This document shows, in pieces, positions 63,931-64,000 of a stretch of 64,000 bases of DNA. The notes under the pieces were generated by a model. The model saw nothing but the letters and a program-made list of their open reading frames with translations, was not told the DNA's origin and did no database searches. The DNA is taken from NCBI GenBank assembly GCA_007922225.1, contig ML679961.1, positions 65,733,075 through 65,797,074 on the forward strand, given 5' to 3'. The first letter of the stretch is position 1, and every line of letters starts with the position of its first letter. The DNA comes from Emydura subglobosa (Eukaryota > Chordata > Testudines > Chelidae). The position numbers and the translations under genes were made by a program.

Positions 63931-64000
63931 CGAATCAGGTGACTTTTGACTTCCCCGACAGCCGCCGCATACAAAGAACGGCGAGCGCTTATTGGTCAAA

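Larger units (their letters stand above)
63600..64000. promoter_or_regulatory. CpG-rich ZFYVE26 promoter region
   Basis: GC- and CpG-rich block at the 5' end of ZFYVE26 with no TATA box at a useful place. Read on the minus strand it has a CCAAT box (63991-63995, seen as ATTGG on the plus strand) and, about 70 bp downstream, a YY1-like CAAGATGGCCGC motif (63914-63925). Such a motif usually lies just inside the transcript of housekeeping genes. In mammals RAD51B is transcribed away from ZFYVE26 from the neighbouring position, so this may serve or adjoin a divergent promoter pair; that part is inference, and no RAD51B exon is visible. Confidence 0.7.

Noticed and set aside
63707..63895. 62-codon minus-strand frame at the promoter as an alternative ZFYVE26 N-terminus
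   Set aside because: It has no likeness to the family's N-terminus, and the true start in exon 2 is conserved.

Overview
The window is vertebrate nuclear DNA, most likely from a turtle. It carries chicken-repeat-1 (CR1) LINEs, one of them ending in the ATTCTATG octamer typical of sauropsids. It also has many short palindromic DNA-transposon relics, a DIRS-type retrotransposon and a solo LTR. This mix fits turtles much better than birds or mammals. The species cannot be named from the sequence.

One protein-coding gene fills almost the whole window on the minus strand: ZFYVE26 (spastizin / FYVE-CENT, the SPG15 gene). I traced 40 coding exons from the start codon at 62377 down to 3235. Joined through their splice sites they give 2510 codons in an open, continuous frame that follows the human protein in order. 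A non-coding first exon (about 63804-63930) lies in a CpG-rich promoter at the right edge. The final coding exon, about 65 residues expected, is not in the window and must lie left of position 1. The FYVE zinc finger (residues about 1836-1895) is split between exons 28 and 29 and keeps all eight zinc-binding cysteines and the WxxD, R(R)HHCR and RVC motifs.

Layout from left to right: 1 to about 3000 is a decayed DIRS-like retrotransposon, minus strand, inside the last intron. 3235-11311 holds exons 41-34. 12480-15690 is a long but dead CR1 element on the plus strand, with a zinc-finger and esterase ORF1 and a reverse-transcriptase ORF2 but no recognisable endonuclease. 15791-22060 holds exons 33-28. 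22061-28205 is the longest intron that is bounded by exons on both sides, rich in CR1, MITE and SINE relics. 28206-48717 holds exons 27-11, interrupted by a solo LTR (41417-42505) only about 20 bp from a splice donor. 49411-62395 holds exons 10-2, with a hAT-type insertion that has a perfect 8-bp target duplication. 62396-63803 is intron 1 with a terminal-inverted-repeat element, and the promoter follows.

In mammals ZFYVE26 is head-to-head with RAD51B, so the edge at 64000 probably faces that gene, but no RAD51B exon is visible. The encoded protein binds phosphatidylinositol 3-phosphate and acts with spatacsin (SPG11) and AP-5 in lysosome reformation, and in cytokinesis at the midbody.

I see no new multi-gene system. 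The observations worth checking concern splicing (a GC-AG intron, tandem in-frame acceptors), a short upstream ORF, and insertions very close to splice sites.
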